NCBI GenBank assembly: GCA_017958365.1
Contig: JAGDCV010000007.1
Location: 1 to 34,480 of the forward strand
From: Clostridiales bacterium
Lineage (GTDB): Bacteria; Bacillota; Clostridia; Saccharofermentanales; Saccharofermentanaceae
Direction: 5' to 3'
DNA length: 34,480 nt
The translations under genes and the position numbers were made by a program. Positions 24,101 to 31,690 of the stretch are shown here, piece after piece. The notes beneath the pieces were generated by a model. That model saw only the letters and a list, made by a program, of their open reading frames with translations. It was not told the origin of the DNA and made no database searches. Positions within the stretch are counted from its first letter, which is position 1. Every line of letters begins with the position of its first letter.

Positions 24101-27090
24101 GATGCTCTGTAACTGTTGGATTCAACAAGAGTAGCAATCATTGTCTGAGTATTGAGATAGTAGCCGGATGGAGTAGCCGACTCTCGGCAAAGGAAGTTAT
24201 TAACACTACCTGACAAATATTCTGACAATTCAGCCGGTACTCCGTCAGGCAATTCGTCTAAGCGGTAGTTAAATTCGGCCACACCTTCTGTATTAGTGGA
24301 TCTTGTACCGATAAGAATATCTCCGTTATCTATTTCATTATTACCGTTGGTGTCGTAGTACAGTTCAAACGAAGCCCCGGTTAGGATTGGATCTCCGGTC
24401 TGCTCGTCCACCTTGGCAACTTCCACATGAATTGAATGCTCACGGTTAGCGATGAGAACCTGCGCAGGAGCCATATGGGATGAGGAATCAACAGTAACAA
24501 GTTTACGGAAGTAATCAGTTATTCCGTCACCATTTGAATCAACTGCTTCCCATCCTTCAGGAGTCCTGTAATTAGTTATACGGCTGTTACCGTTACTGTC
24601 CTCAACGAACTCATAAATGTAGTAATCACCATAATTAAGGTTGTAGACCATATTGGCGTTGATCTGATGATCAGCATACTCCCATTGACCAACCACCTGT
24701 CCGTATTCATATACAGGACCGGTTCTCGGATCCCAGCCTACCTGATGAGGATCGGGGTTCCCGTTCTCATCGACATATTCATCCCAATAAGTATGGTTAT
24801 CATAAGTAGTCATCGTGAAAGACCAGTTAACAGGATAATGCGTATATCCTGTTGACGGATCTACAAATGAAGCACCTGTATCCGGCACGCCTCTTGCCAG
24901 AACGTAACCTGAACCAGTACCTGCTCTGTGAAGCTCAAATCTGACTCCATCGACGCCATTTCCGGTCTCATCGATCTTCTCAAGTGACAATGCTCCTGCT
25001 CTGGTCCCATTACTTACAGTACCGTAGAAATGATCCTGATAATATGCAACTGAATGACCGTCTCTTACAGGCAGAGCCAAAGCCGTGCGGTTGATCATCC
25101 CTATACTTGCATCACAACTCCAGTCACATACGTAAGTTCTTCCGTCATCCCCTATGTAAATTAGCATGGCATAATTGTTGAAGTTGTCAGCCGACGGAAG
25201 TTTTACCCAATACGGTGACAGATTGGCAGAATCAATAAGCATCTGATTCTGATCAGCAGAGATCATTCCAGAGTACCAGTTCTCAGTGATAAGGAAGTAA
25301 CTGTTTCTCGGAAGGCCAACCATGTACGATGCTCCGTTTGCAGGCCACTCATACCACTGATCCGTTTCCTGGTCATAATACTTGTGATAATCAACATCCA
25401 TGCCCTCGAACGCACCTTCACCATGAATGGTCCATGTTACCGTGAATTCATAACGATTGGTGTCAGGGTTCCACGTCACCGAACGCGTATTACCATACCA
25501 GTCACTCGAAGAAGCCATTTCAGCTGCACCATACATTGTGTTTCCGTAATTCGGATCAAGATTGCGCGGGTTGTTCTCGATATAGTCCTCTGAGAAAGGT
25601 CCATACATACGGAAATTCAAAGCATTAACGCTATTGAAGAATGAGTTCGGTCCGGTAGCGGTACCGTCAATACCGGCTTCAAATACTTTCATCAGTGAGA
25701 AAGAACCGAAGGGAGATGACTGAGTCTCGCTATCCACCATCGTTACGGATGACGGTGAACAAACACCATTAACATCAACTGTTACATATATATCCGCAGC
25801 AGTCGCATGACCTTGAGGTGTACCTACTTCCTGAAACCAGTACTGTCCAGCTTCCAGATTACCTATCTCGATATCGATATCGTCTCCTGATCCTGTTACA
25901 AAACGTATATACTGCGAGTTATGTTCAACAAGAGTACCGACACCCATAGAAATGGTTGCGGTGTTAAGATCAAGACCCTCAACAGAACGGAACTCGATAA
26001 TAGCCTGATCAAGTTTCCTGATCGTACCATCCGTTCTCTGTTCAACCTTTTTGAAAGTAACGGAACCGGTCAGATGCTGATTATCAACCATCGTATATGT
26101 ATATGTTGAACCGTTCCAGTTACTAAGACCTGCAACACTCGGATTACCATTCCCGTCAGTTACAAATGATACTTCCCTTTCTTGCGCAAGATCGTATCCT
26201 TCAGGCGCTGATACTTCGTAGAAACGGTATGAACTGTCAGGCTGAAGGCCCTGTATCTCAACAACGGAACCTGCAGTTGTAAATTCGATCCCGTTTGCAA
26301 TGCTGCGGACATCTGATGTTCCTGAAACCACACGTAAGGATGAGACATCAGCTCCGCCTGCCGCTGTCAAGCTGATGCATGCTCCTATTACCGGATTGCC
26401 GCAGTCATCAACTTTATTAATGGAAACCTTTCCCTCTCGTACGCTTGGTGTATACGTTAATGAGATAATATTCTGATGGCCGTTTACCACACAAACATAA
26501 AACACGGCATCAGAAGATACTGACGAAGCATAAGTTCTTATGGCAGATGCAGCACTTGAAAGCCATCCGCCGGTCCGTGAATTTGCAACGGCTCCATACC
26601 AGACTCCGTCCCCCGATAAGACATAACTTAATATCGTATGAGCAACACACCAGTTATCAGAAGGATTGGACGAAGCATATCTGTATGCACCGACCGCTAT
26701 CTGTGAATATGTGAGTCCGCTTAAAGCCCTAAGATAACTGTCGTTTGAAAATACCGATGTATTGGAACACCTGTATACGGTACCGGTTGAACCGTTTGGA
26801 GATGATGATCCTGACTGAATGCACATCCAGCCGGACTGTCCCGCAACAGAGTAATTTGCAGTTTGAGACGAGGAACCGACCGTTCCAACCGTATTAGTAA
26901 TCGCATCAGAAACAGAATATGCCGTTACCCATCCTACAGATTCTGTACCAACTTCAGTCTGAGTACCGTAATTTGCAGCCAGGACACTTCTTATCTCATC
27001 ACCTATGCGGACCAGATTGGCAAAAAACAGACTGATCGTTATAGCCGCTACTGCAACAGAAGCGATTCCCTTTCTTAAGTTTTCTTTCAT
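21124..27090 (-). CDS. Giant cell-wall-anchored adhesin (SpaA/CnaB and VaFE ester-bond repeats)
   Basis: The protein has 1988 residues. A signal peptide (about 1-39) is followed by a thioester-domain-like head (about 50-215) with Cys90 in GWMCIQSG and His151 in CVAHTILSYV. Then come several SpaA/CnaB-type beta domains, starting near residues 219, 342, 463, 698, 888, 1008 and 1146 (each opens like KVSINKVD or VTFKKVE, and most end with an E in a segment like YEVSAPEGY). Three contain Ca-binding-like loops, for example DTNGNNEIDNGD and DVNGNGMIDDED. Five VaFE repeats follow at about 1277, 1418, 1554, 1699 and 1830, each closing with xxxQT/QS as in Thr-Gln ester-bond domains. The end is a sorting signal, IPQTG (1948-1952), a membrane helix and KRKERL. 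GGGG precedes the ATG. It is a long stalk for attachment to a host, plant fibre or another cell; the ligand is unknown. Confidence 0.93.
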   Translation of the reverse strand: MKENLRKGIASVAVAAITISLFFANLVRIGDEIRSVLAANYGTQTEVGTESVGWVTAYSVSDAITNTVGTVGSSSQTANYSVAGQSGWMCIQSGSSSPNGSTGTVYRCSNTSVFSNDSYLRALSGLTYSQIAVGAYRYASSNPSDNWCVAHTILSYVLSGDGVWYGAVANSRTGGWLSSAASAIRTYASSVSSDAVFYVCVVNGHQNIISLTYTPSVREGKVSINKVDDCGNPVIGACISLTAAGGADVSSLRVVSGTSDVRSIANGIEFTTAGSVVEIQGLQPDSSYRFYEVSAPEGYDLAQEREVSFVTDGNGNPSVAGLSNWNGSTYTYTMVDNQHLTGSVTFKKVEQRTDGTIRKLDQAIIEFRSVEGLDLNTATISMGVGTLVEHNSQYIRFVTGSGDDIDIEIGNLEAGQYWFQEVGTPQGHATAADIYVTVDVNGVCSPSSVTMVDSETQSSPFGSFSLMKVFEAGIDGTATGPNSFFNSVNALNFRMYGPFSEDYIENNPRNLDPNYGNTMYGAAEMASSSDWYGNTRSVTWNPDTNRYEFTVTWTIHGEGAFEGMDVDYHKYYDQETDQWYEWPANGASYMVGLPRNSYFLITENWYSGMISADQNQMLIDSANLSPYWVKLPSADNFNNYAMLIYIGDDGRTYVCDWSCDASIGMINRTALALPVRDGHSVAYYQDHFYGTVSNGTRAGALSLEKIDETGNGVDGVRFELHRAGTGSGYVLARGVPDTGASFVDPSTGYTHYPVNWSFTMTTYDNHTYWDEYVDENGNPDPHQVGWDPRTGPVYEYGQVVGQWEYADHQINANMVYNLNYGDYYIYEFVEDSNGNSRITNYRTPEGWEAVDSNGDGITDYFRKLVTVDSSSHMAPAQVLIANREHSIHVEVAKVDEQTGDPILTGASFELYYDTNGNNEIDNGDILIGTRSTNTEGVAEFNYRLDELPDGVPAELSEYLSGSVNNFLCRESATPSGYYLNTQTMIATLVESNSYRASFTCTDAHYIDLSFGIDKIDEWTGTTLDGYGGDTDAAFELWVDVNGNGMIDDEDRLLETLTDTDHDGRCDVSYTLSPEVIRDKFPECIDSDGTVTGVSAMNYPTEYLVREISAPHDFYLNNTVFRISLTGRQFAEDATRVIVPDSPYTAQLLVYKLDGDTGDNIANAEFTIYNDVDGDQHFTEGVDTIAQTYTEAEGLHDAGMVWNSMRGCYVSSPLKSGNYVVVETGLPSGYFYADVDGQPSVARNELYFEIEGGDISSLTSQEVLEDTYEGTVYNLAPSISTTLHDPVTMSHVAHVGQDCELIDTVSYRNLVPDLTYRMDAIIYLKETGEPLTDANGNVVTGFAEFTPSTPDGTVDVSIHLDTNYVMSLVENGTLNAPVDLVCFEQCSFAASGDVTDYHQWYDDNPVAVHEQINDEGQTVRVGEISTGVYDNQTLSRVASDGPDGDGYAVIVDRVHYEGLQPGTTYTMHGSMHLLRYDDDGNAIDGGVIEGADSREVLHPSTTFIPEDHEGYVDVTYVINVNRFRGETMVSFEICKQNGVTIMWHEDIEDVPQTLFVPDVHTNAYCPDTTPGEMGRTVIGLDQRARIVDEVNYENLLVDGREYMIQGCLYWMYTDDNGNIHSGPMSDIIGEAQAVSTILFVPDQQDGTVEMTFTFDSTVLSDLHYDRIVVCESIFANGGIGWKRIANHWDFRYENNSQSIYVADVHTTATTQLGNVLPEQSICTVTDRVFYENLVPGTEYTLVGNVQYAITDAAGVIIESSALIQNGNAVTSSLTFVPESESGFVDITFTVDASDIAGREYDRIVVFEELFVGPGVRIAVHADINDADQTIDIPALSSSAHGTDGVRSIAPVEDAVVVDTVYYTGLIPGREYRMETDLMNCTTGQSDSHVTTVFVPQTSDGSIDITINFDASGYLTEKLVVFESVYDHASGALIKSHRDWNEKSQTITLIPQTGLTYDPIYRDVGYSVASSGGVLAMLWFVASQKRKERL

Positions 27091-27108
27091 TTTTAAACCC
27101 CTTTTCCA

Positions 27109-27708
27109 TTAAGCACCTGAGCATATAAGGTCATAAGCACCTATAATCTGCTCGAAAACATCATCAGAAACTTCAAAACCGTAATACGCATCTATACCTC
27201 TCATTCGCCAGGCCTCTTCATTCATGGTGACGCCCTCATCACTTAAGACTGCGATTTCTACTCCATCGTCATCGTAGTAAGTAACGGAATGACCGTCAGA
27301 ACCGTAGTTAAAGTTTGGAACATAGATCCCGTTTAAGACCTCACTGCTTACATCAAACTCTATTACTGTTTCTTCTGTTTCTTCAGTAAGTTCAGATTCT
27401 TCCGTAAACTCCGGTTCTTCAGTAAAAAATGTCTCCTCAGCAGATTCATCGATTAAAGTCTCTTCAATCTCTGTTTCATCAATCACATAGAACGATTCCT
27501 CAACGATGATCTGTTCAGTTTCAAAAATCTCTTCCGTCTGCAAAATCTCCAACGTTTCAGAGATTTCAGTATCTACAGCTGATTCTTCCGATTCGGTTTC
27601 AACTTCCGCAGCACCTACATTGGATGCAGAGTCAGTTAGAACACCTGCTGCAAAACCCGCTGAAGCCACAAGCAAAGAAACAGCCATTACAACAATCTTC
27701 TTATTCAT
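27109..27708 (-). CDS. Small secreted protein with acidic Glu/Thr-rich linker
   Basis: I do not recognise this 199-residue protein. It has a signal peptide (KKIVVMAVSLLVASAGFAAG, cleavage probably near residue 34), then about 85 residues dominated by Glu, Thr, Ile and Ser (phrases such as TEEIFETE and EFTEESELTEETEET), and a compact C-terminal part of about 75 residues (GIYVPNFNYGSDGHSVTYYD, then EAWRMRGIDAYYGFEVSDDV). There is no sorting motif or second membrane helix, so it should be secreted or bound to the wall by charge. AAGGAGGG precedes the ATG by six bases. It lies 18 bases before the adhesin gene, so it may be a partner or chaperone of that surface structure. Confidence 0.7.
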   Translation of the reverse strand: MNKKIVVMAVSLLVASAGFAAGVLTDSASNVGAAEVETESEESAVDTEISETLEILQTEEIFETEQIIVEESFYVIDETEIEETLIDESAEETFFTEEPEFTEESELTEETEETVIEFDVSSEVLNGIYVPNFNYGSDGHSVTYYDDDGVEIAVLSDEGVTMNEEAWRMRGIDAYYGFEVSDDVFEQIIGAYDLICSGA

Positions 27709-27728
27709 ATTTATCCCTCCTTAAAGAA

Positions 27729-28685
27729 TCAGATCCTGACCTTGCCAAAATCAACAAGTTTCAACTTGCTTTTTTCCGCATCGTAGTAATAGATCGAATC
27801 GGACAGGATCTGATCATCATCACCGGTAAAGTGCTGGTTGGAATCAATGAGCATTTCGAGAAGTCTTAAGGGCTCAATGCCGGATAGTACAGGCACTGCG
27901 AGAGACTCGTTTACTGATGTAGGAACGATGTAATAACTGCATCCGGTCTTCTGTGCAACAGCATCAAGAACATCATTAAAGAGTATTGCAGTAGATGCCC
28001 TGAAATTGTGCTTGTTACAAAGCACATATATCCTCTGATGCTCGGGAGTGCTTCCGAGACACTTGCGTATCTCATAGTCGCTCTTACCAGAATCCTTCAT
28101 GATCTTTCTTATAACGGAATCAAATGTCTTGATCTTGGGTGGAATTATGCGCTTTGTATTCTTCATCGCATTACGGTAGAGTTCCTCTTCGGTAAGACCG
28201 GCCGTCTCCATCAACTTATTGTCGATCATACTGCTGTAGATACCCGTTTCATCTACCTTAACAACCCAGCGGTAAACAATCGTAAGATCAAAGAATTCTC
28301 TATGCGGGATATCGTAGATGTAATCTGTTCCACGTTCCGTATTGACCAGTTCTGCGATCACATTCTTCTTGATCTTGGAAAAATCAATGTCATGCGACAT
28401 TACCTGTCCGGCCATCATCGATTTCTTCATGGAACAGGAAATCTCATACAACGACCTTGTCATGTCTTCATCAGAACAATAAGCTTCGTAGATATCGTTA
28501 AAGTAATACGTCGGCATCACTGATATCTCTCCGTCACGCTCTCTCGGACAAAACGTAAAGCCGTCAAGGTTCTTTCCCCGCTTAACAACAGGGATCATCT
28601 TCAGTTCATAGCCTTGAAAATCCGTCCCCATAACCTCCGGAAACTTTGAACTGAATGTGTTCTTAAACTCCTCATAAGTCAGCAT
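27729..28685 (-). CDS. DUF5688 family protein
   Basis: The 318-residue protein resembles the DUF5688 family found in Lachnospiraceae and related Clostridia: an N-terminal LTYEEFKNTFSSKFPEVMG, a middle segment with YFNDIYEAYCSDEDMTRSLY and a C-terminal VNESLAVPVLSGIEPLRLLE. It is predicted cytosolic; no signal peptide or catalytic motif is evident, and the function is unknown. The ATG at 28683-28685 follows GGAGGAGA; an in-frame extension of 13 codons runs into the upstream hairpin and is not used. Only 20 bases separate its stop from the acidic secreted protein, so these genes and the adhesin-sortase pair are probably one transcript. Confidence 0.7.
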   Translation of the reverse strand: MLTYEEFKNTFSSKFPEVMGTDFQGYELKMIPVVKRGKNLDGFTFCPRERDGEISVMPTYYFNDIYEAYCSDEDMTRSLYEISCSMKKSMMAGQVMSHDIDFSKIKKNVIAELVNTERGTDYIYDIPHREFFDLTIVYRWVVKVDETGIYSSMIDNKLMETAGLTEEELYRNAMKNTKRIIPPKIKTFDSVIRKIMKDSGKSDYEIRKCLGSTPEHQRIYVLCNKHNFRASTAILFNDVLDAVAQKTGCSYYIVPTSVNESLAVPVLSGIEPLRLLEMLIDSNQHFTGDDDQILSDSIYYYDAEKSKLKLVDFGKVRI

Positions 28686-28916
28686 ATATCTGTCTCCTCC
28701 ATGTTTTTTTGCATACAAAAGCACCGCGGGGATACCGCGGTGCCTCTTACATGCTTTTGTGAGTATATCTTATATGCGTCAGACTAAGACTTCAATACCT
28801 GATTTGTCCCATTTTTCTGTGCCATTAATAGTACACTCCGAGTTGCTGACATTCATAAAAGCCGCATTTTACTGAAGTTTTCAAAAACTGCGAGAAAATC
28901 CCACGCGTTCTTATCA
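28686..28916. other. 231-base intergenic region with hairpin and promoter candidate
   Basis: No gene was found here. On the minus strand the region holds a possible promoter, TTGAAG (complement of 28790-28795) and TAAGAT (complement of 28767-28772) 17 bases apart, then the strong hairpin at 28721-28743, then the ribosome binding site of the DUF5688 gene. A short weak stem (GCG...CGC) with TTTTT lies right after the HAD gene, near 28880-28905. Confidence 0.5.
28721..28743 (-). terminator. Strong terminator-like hairpin in the DUF5688 leader
   Basis: GCACCGCGG pairs perfectly with CCGCGGTGC around a five-base loop; on the minus strand the stem runs into TTTTGT. A matching outer pair, ACAAAAGC with GCTTTTGT, extends the structure across a ten-base bulge. 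It could end the HAD gene transcript or attenuate the DUF5688-adhesin operon, because there is too little room (35 bases) downstream of it for another promoter. Confidence 0.75.
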
Positions 28917-29432
28917 TCAACTCTCGAGCTTTCTCTCGATGATCTGACGTCTTCTTATCTTCTCAGCTCTCTCGATGATCTTCTCCTGCCAGTCGTCGTC
29001 CTGAGCATCGAGCTGATATGTCTCGAATCCGTATGTTCTGCCCGAAGAGCAGATAACGGTCTCGTCATCTATGTGAAGTGATATTCGGTATTTGCTGGGA
29101 ACCTTCTGTGGAAGGATGGTCTTGTTATTTTTCTGAACTTCTTTAAGGTGTCTTTGTGCGTTAACGACACCGCTGAATCTTATCCCGTAAAGCCTGAACA
29201 GAGTTCTTATGTACTTTTCCGTACGGTAAGAAGATGTATACACCCATACGTCAAAACCCAACTGCTGCAAACGGTTTATGAGTTCCGGAGCACCGTAACG
29301 CAGGCGCTCTTTGAATATGAGATTAAACGGGAACTTCAAAGGCGGTTCCGTCTTATGAGTTTTGGGGTTCACGAACAAGACCTCATCGAGGTCGAACGAT
29401 ACCCTCATCTTCATTTCATCTCTAATACTCAT
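28917..29432 (-). CDS. HAD-like phosphatase (small, cytosolic)
   Basis: The 171-residue protein has the HAD superfamily motifs in order: VSFDLDEVLF (Asp14 and Asp16, motif I), VWVYTSSY (Thr66, motif II), lysines in KNNKTILPQK (motif III region) and SLHIDDET (Asp122-Asp123, motif IV). It lacks a large cap domain and resembles short nucleotidase or polynucleotide-phosphatase-like HADs; the substrate is unknown. Its C-terminus is a charged helix (ERAEKIRRRQIIERKLE). The ATG lies two bases after the stop of the ParB-HAD gene (TGATAATG), so the two are translated together. The two proteins share an alignable HAD core, which suggests duplication. Confidence 0.8.
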   Translation of the reverse strand: MSIRDEMKMRVSFDLDEVLFVNPKTHKTEPPLKFPFNLIFKERLRYGAPELINRLQQLGFDVWVYTSSYRTEKYIRTLFRLYGIRFSGVVNAQRHLKEVQKNNKTILPQKVPSKYRISLHIDDETVICSSGRTYGFETYQLDAQDDDWQEKIIERAEKIRRRQIIERKLES

Positions 29433-29434
29433 TA

Positions 29435-30298
29435 TCAGTCTTTAATAGATTCAATAATATCGATTACATTGGCGGACCATCTCTCTTCCGGCCCCTCAAT
29501 CTTAATGTCGGTAAACTCAGAATTATCCCGTTGCGTGTGGATCAGCATCTTGTTATCAATATGAATCGTCTCTTTATACTTATTTGCAATGAGTTTCCTC
29601 ATATTGACGGCAGCTTCACTCTGTTTCTTCTCGAACTTCTTCTTACCTGTGATGATTCCGTCAACATTAACGGAATATCTTCTGAACAGACGCTTAATGT
29701 CATCGATCGAATAATAATTATCAGCATAGACCCAGATATCATATCCGCGCTTCGTAAGGTAGTGGAAAAGTCCGGGGATACCAAGTCTTATGCGCTGTAA
29801 TCTCTTACAGAAGATACCGGGAACGGGCTCCGTAAGAGGATCGTCGGTGTTACGGAATACGATCTCCTCAAGATCCAATGTAACTCTCTTATCGTGCTTT
29901 GAGTTCTCGAGCATCTTCCTGATGTCGGATTCCTGGGCAACATTAACGATCTTTATGGGAACCGTCTTGACGCTTAGTTTCATCGCTGCAGCCCATCTGT
30001 GATGACCGTTAAGAAGCAGATAACCCTGAGGTCTTACCTTCTCAACGATAAGGGCTTCGTCAAAGATAGGCTGGTCGAGTCTCTGATTCTTCCTGATCGT
30101 ATCCATATATTCGGATATGATCTTATAGCTCGGTCCTACCGTAGGAAAAGTAAACTCATCGTCTGCATTCGCATGAAGATTGGAAACAGCCGTCTTCCTT
30201 ACAAGAAATCTCTCTACGAGACCTGCCTTAACGGGAATGTATATTCCCTTCTGTTTCTCCACATCGCTTTGGATGAACTCATCAAATTCAGTTCTCAT
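29435..30298 (-). CDS. ParB/Srx-like domain fused to a degenerate HAD domain
   Basis: The protein has 287 residues from the ATG at 30296-30298, which follows GAGGTGG. Residues about 15-120 form a ParB/sulfiredoxin-like domain ending in GYLLLNGHHRWAAAMKLSVK (motif GHHRWAA at 98-104), as in ParB-type nucleotide-binding or hydrolase domains. Residues about 138-287 align with the HAD protein encoded next: VTLDLEEIVFRN (Asp142, Glu144), DIWVYADN (Ala192) and TIHIDNKM (Asp248, Asn249). Three catalytic positions differ from the intact HAD (Asp to Glu, Thr to Ala, Asp to Asn), so this half is likely inactive and may bind or regulate. I know no characterised protein of this architecture; the function is open. 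Confidence 0.72.
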   Translation of the reverse strand: MRTEFDEFIQSDVEKQKGIYIPVKAGLVERFLVRKTAVSNLHANADDEFTFPTVGPSYKIISEYMDTIRKNQRLDQPIFDEALIVEKVRPQGYLLLNGHHRWAAAMKLSVKTVPIKIVNVAQESDIRKMLENSKHDKRVTLDLEEIVFRNTDDPLTEPVPGIFCKRLQRIRLGIPGLFHYLTKRGYDIWVYADNYYSIDDIKRLFRRYSVNVDGIITGKKKFEKKQSEAAVNMRKLIANKYKETIHIDNKMLIHTQRDNSEFTDIKIEGPEERWSANVIDIIESIKD

Positions 30299-30318
30299 GT
30301 TAACCACCTCACAGCCAA

Positions 30319-30327
30319 ATTATAACA
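30319..30327 (-). promoter_or_regulatory. Extended -10 for the ParB-HAD gene
   Basis: TGTTATAAT on the minus strand is a perfect extended -10, about 20 bases before the start codon and just before the GAGGTGG site. The -35 region is poor. It suggests that the ParB-HAD/HAD pair is transcribed apart from the prkC-thiN operon. Confidence 0.55.
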
Positions 30328-30370
30328 AACCGATAATTATGAAGTGTAAAGGAATTAAGTGATTTCTGTG

Positions 30371-31018
30371 TTAAGTCCTCACGATCATCACGCCGAGATT
30401 CCCGCTTTCAATACTCACAGTGAAGGAATCCCCGCTGTCAGATAGCCTGTTGCTTATGGATAAAGTAGAACCGGGAATAAGATCCGTGTTATCAAGTTTA
30501 TAGTAAAGGCCTTCGCTTCTAACGCCCTTAACCTCGGTAAACGGGATCAAAGATACGGCAAGATTTCTTGAATTCAGGATACCAGACACACTTATCTCAT
30601 CGGGCCCCGATAACGGTATAAAATCATTTACGCCGTCAGTAAGTGTAATGCTTCTGCCCTCTTCATGGAGTTTTATTGCAAGCATAAGATTAGAAATGTT
30701 GTGATCAGGGCGTCCTGCCAAAGAACAGATCCAGATGATCTCATCGTCCTCCGGAACAGAACGAAGGCAAAGCTCAGAATCACTCATATCCTTCTCAACG
30801 GGAAAGACTTCAAACTCAACTCCTCTGTTCTTAAGATACTCGACCATGTCAGGATTCAAAGAATCAAGATCACCCGTGACCTTACCGGGAACTATGCCGC
30901 TTGCGATCGCAACTGCTGCACCAGAATCCGCCGCTATGACAGAATCACAGGAAGATACCACGGCACTTACGGTGTCTTTGTCTATACCCGGGCCTCCTGC
31001 GATAACAGCAGTCTTCAT
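30371..31018 (-). CDS. thiN: Thiamine pyrophosphokinase
   Basis: The 215-residue enzyme transfers pyrophosphate from ATP to thiamine. Motifs seen are IAADSGA, KVTGDLDSL (the GDxDS metal site), VEKDMSDSELCL, LAGRPDHNISNLML and, in the C-terminal beta-sandwich, SNRLSDSGDSFTVSIESG. Size is normal. AAAGG lies close to the ATG and the gene follows rpe by six bases, in the prkC-rsgA-rpe-thiN order common in Firmicutes. No TPP riboswitch is visible, in keeping with salvage and not synthesis. Confidence 0.95.
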   Translation of the reverse strand: MKTAVIAGGPGIDKDTVSAVVSSCDSVIAADSGAAVAIASGIVPGKVTGDLDSLNPDMVEYLKNRGVEFEVFPVEKDMSDSELCLRSVPEDDEIIWICSLAGRPDHNISNLMLAIKLHEEGRSITLTDGVNDFIPLSGPDEISVSGILNSRNLAVSLIPFTEVKGVRSEGLYYKLDNTDLIPGSTLSISNRLSDSGDSFTVSIESGNLGVMIVRT

Positions 31019-31024
31019 AAGCCT

Positions 31025-31690
31025 TTACTCACCCAAAAGAGCGAAAAGCTCACTTGCAGCCGCACCCGGATCTTCCTTGCCGAATACAGCACTTCCGGCT
31101 ACAAGCAATCTTGCTCCGGCACCGGCAGCTTCCTTTATTGTATTAACGTTAATGCCGCCGTCAACGGAGAGGATGGCTTCTGAACCGTTCTTATCAAGCT
31201 TTTCGCGATAAGATGCGATCCTTGCGGTTGACTCTGGGATATAGCTTTGTCCGCCGAATCCCGGGCGTACCGACATGACCAGAATGAGATCGACGGCACC
31301 TTTCTCGAGGAAAGGATACAGAGCTTCTTCAGGCGTATCGGGGTGAATTGATATTCCGGCCTTCTTGCCGAGACTTCTTATCTTCTCGATCAATTCAAAA
31401 GGCTTATCGGAACACTCGACGTGGAAAGTTATGTAATCAGAGCCGCAATCAGCGAAGGGTTCGATGAATTCTTCGGGATTTGTGATCATGAGATGCGTAT
31501 CGAAGATAAGATCACTGTGTTTACGGATGGACTTGATAACAGGAACACCTATCGTCAGGTTGGGCACATAATGACCGTCCATAACATCAAGATGAAGGAA
31601 TCTGCAGCATGAGGAGATGCTTTCAACATCCCTCATTACATATCCGAAGTCAGCTGACAACAAAGACGGTGAAAGCTCATATTCTCTCAT
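31025..31690 (-). CDS. rpe: Ribulose-phosphate 3-epimerase
   Basis: The 221-residue TIM-barrel enzyme interconverts ribulose-5-phosphate and xylulose-5-phosphate. It has all family motifs: LSPSLLSADFGYV (here ELSPSLLSADFG), HLDVMDGHYVPNLTIG, DTHLMITNPEEF, ITFHVE, MSVRPGFGGQSYIPES, SVDGGINVNT and VAGSAVFG. The ATG overlaps the rsgA stop as ATGA, so translation is coupled. Confidence 0.97.
   Translation of the reverse strand: MREYELSPSLLSADFGYVMRDVESISSCCRFLHLDVMDGHYVPNLTIGVPVIKSIRKHSDLIFDTHLMITNPEEFIEPFADCGSDYITFHVECSDKPFELIEKIRSLGKKAGISIHPDTPEEALYPFLEKGAVDLILVMSVRPGFGGQSYIPESTARIASYREKLDKNGSEAILSVDGGINVNTIKEAAGAGARLLVAGSAVFGKEDPGAAASELFALLGE

Noticed and set aside
28686..28724. Upstream start of the DUF5688 protein (MLLYAKKHGGDRY...)
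   Set aside because: It would begin inside the hairpin stem and lacks a ribosome site; the later ATG has GGAGGAG.
30308..30370. Possible terminator after thiN
   Set aside because: No stable stem with a T-tract could be drawn in this stretch.
30665..31211. Two long plus-strand frames opposite thiN and rpe
   Set aside because: Both are shadows of two well-supported minus-strand genes; composition follows the opposite frames.
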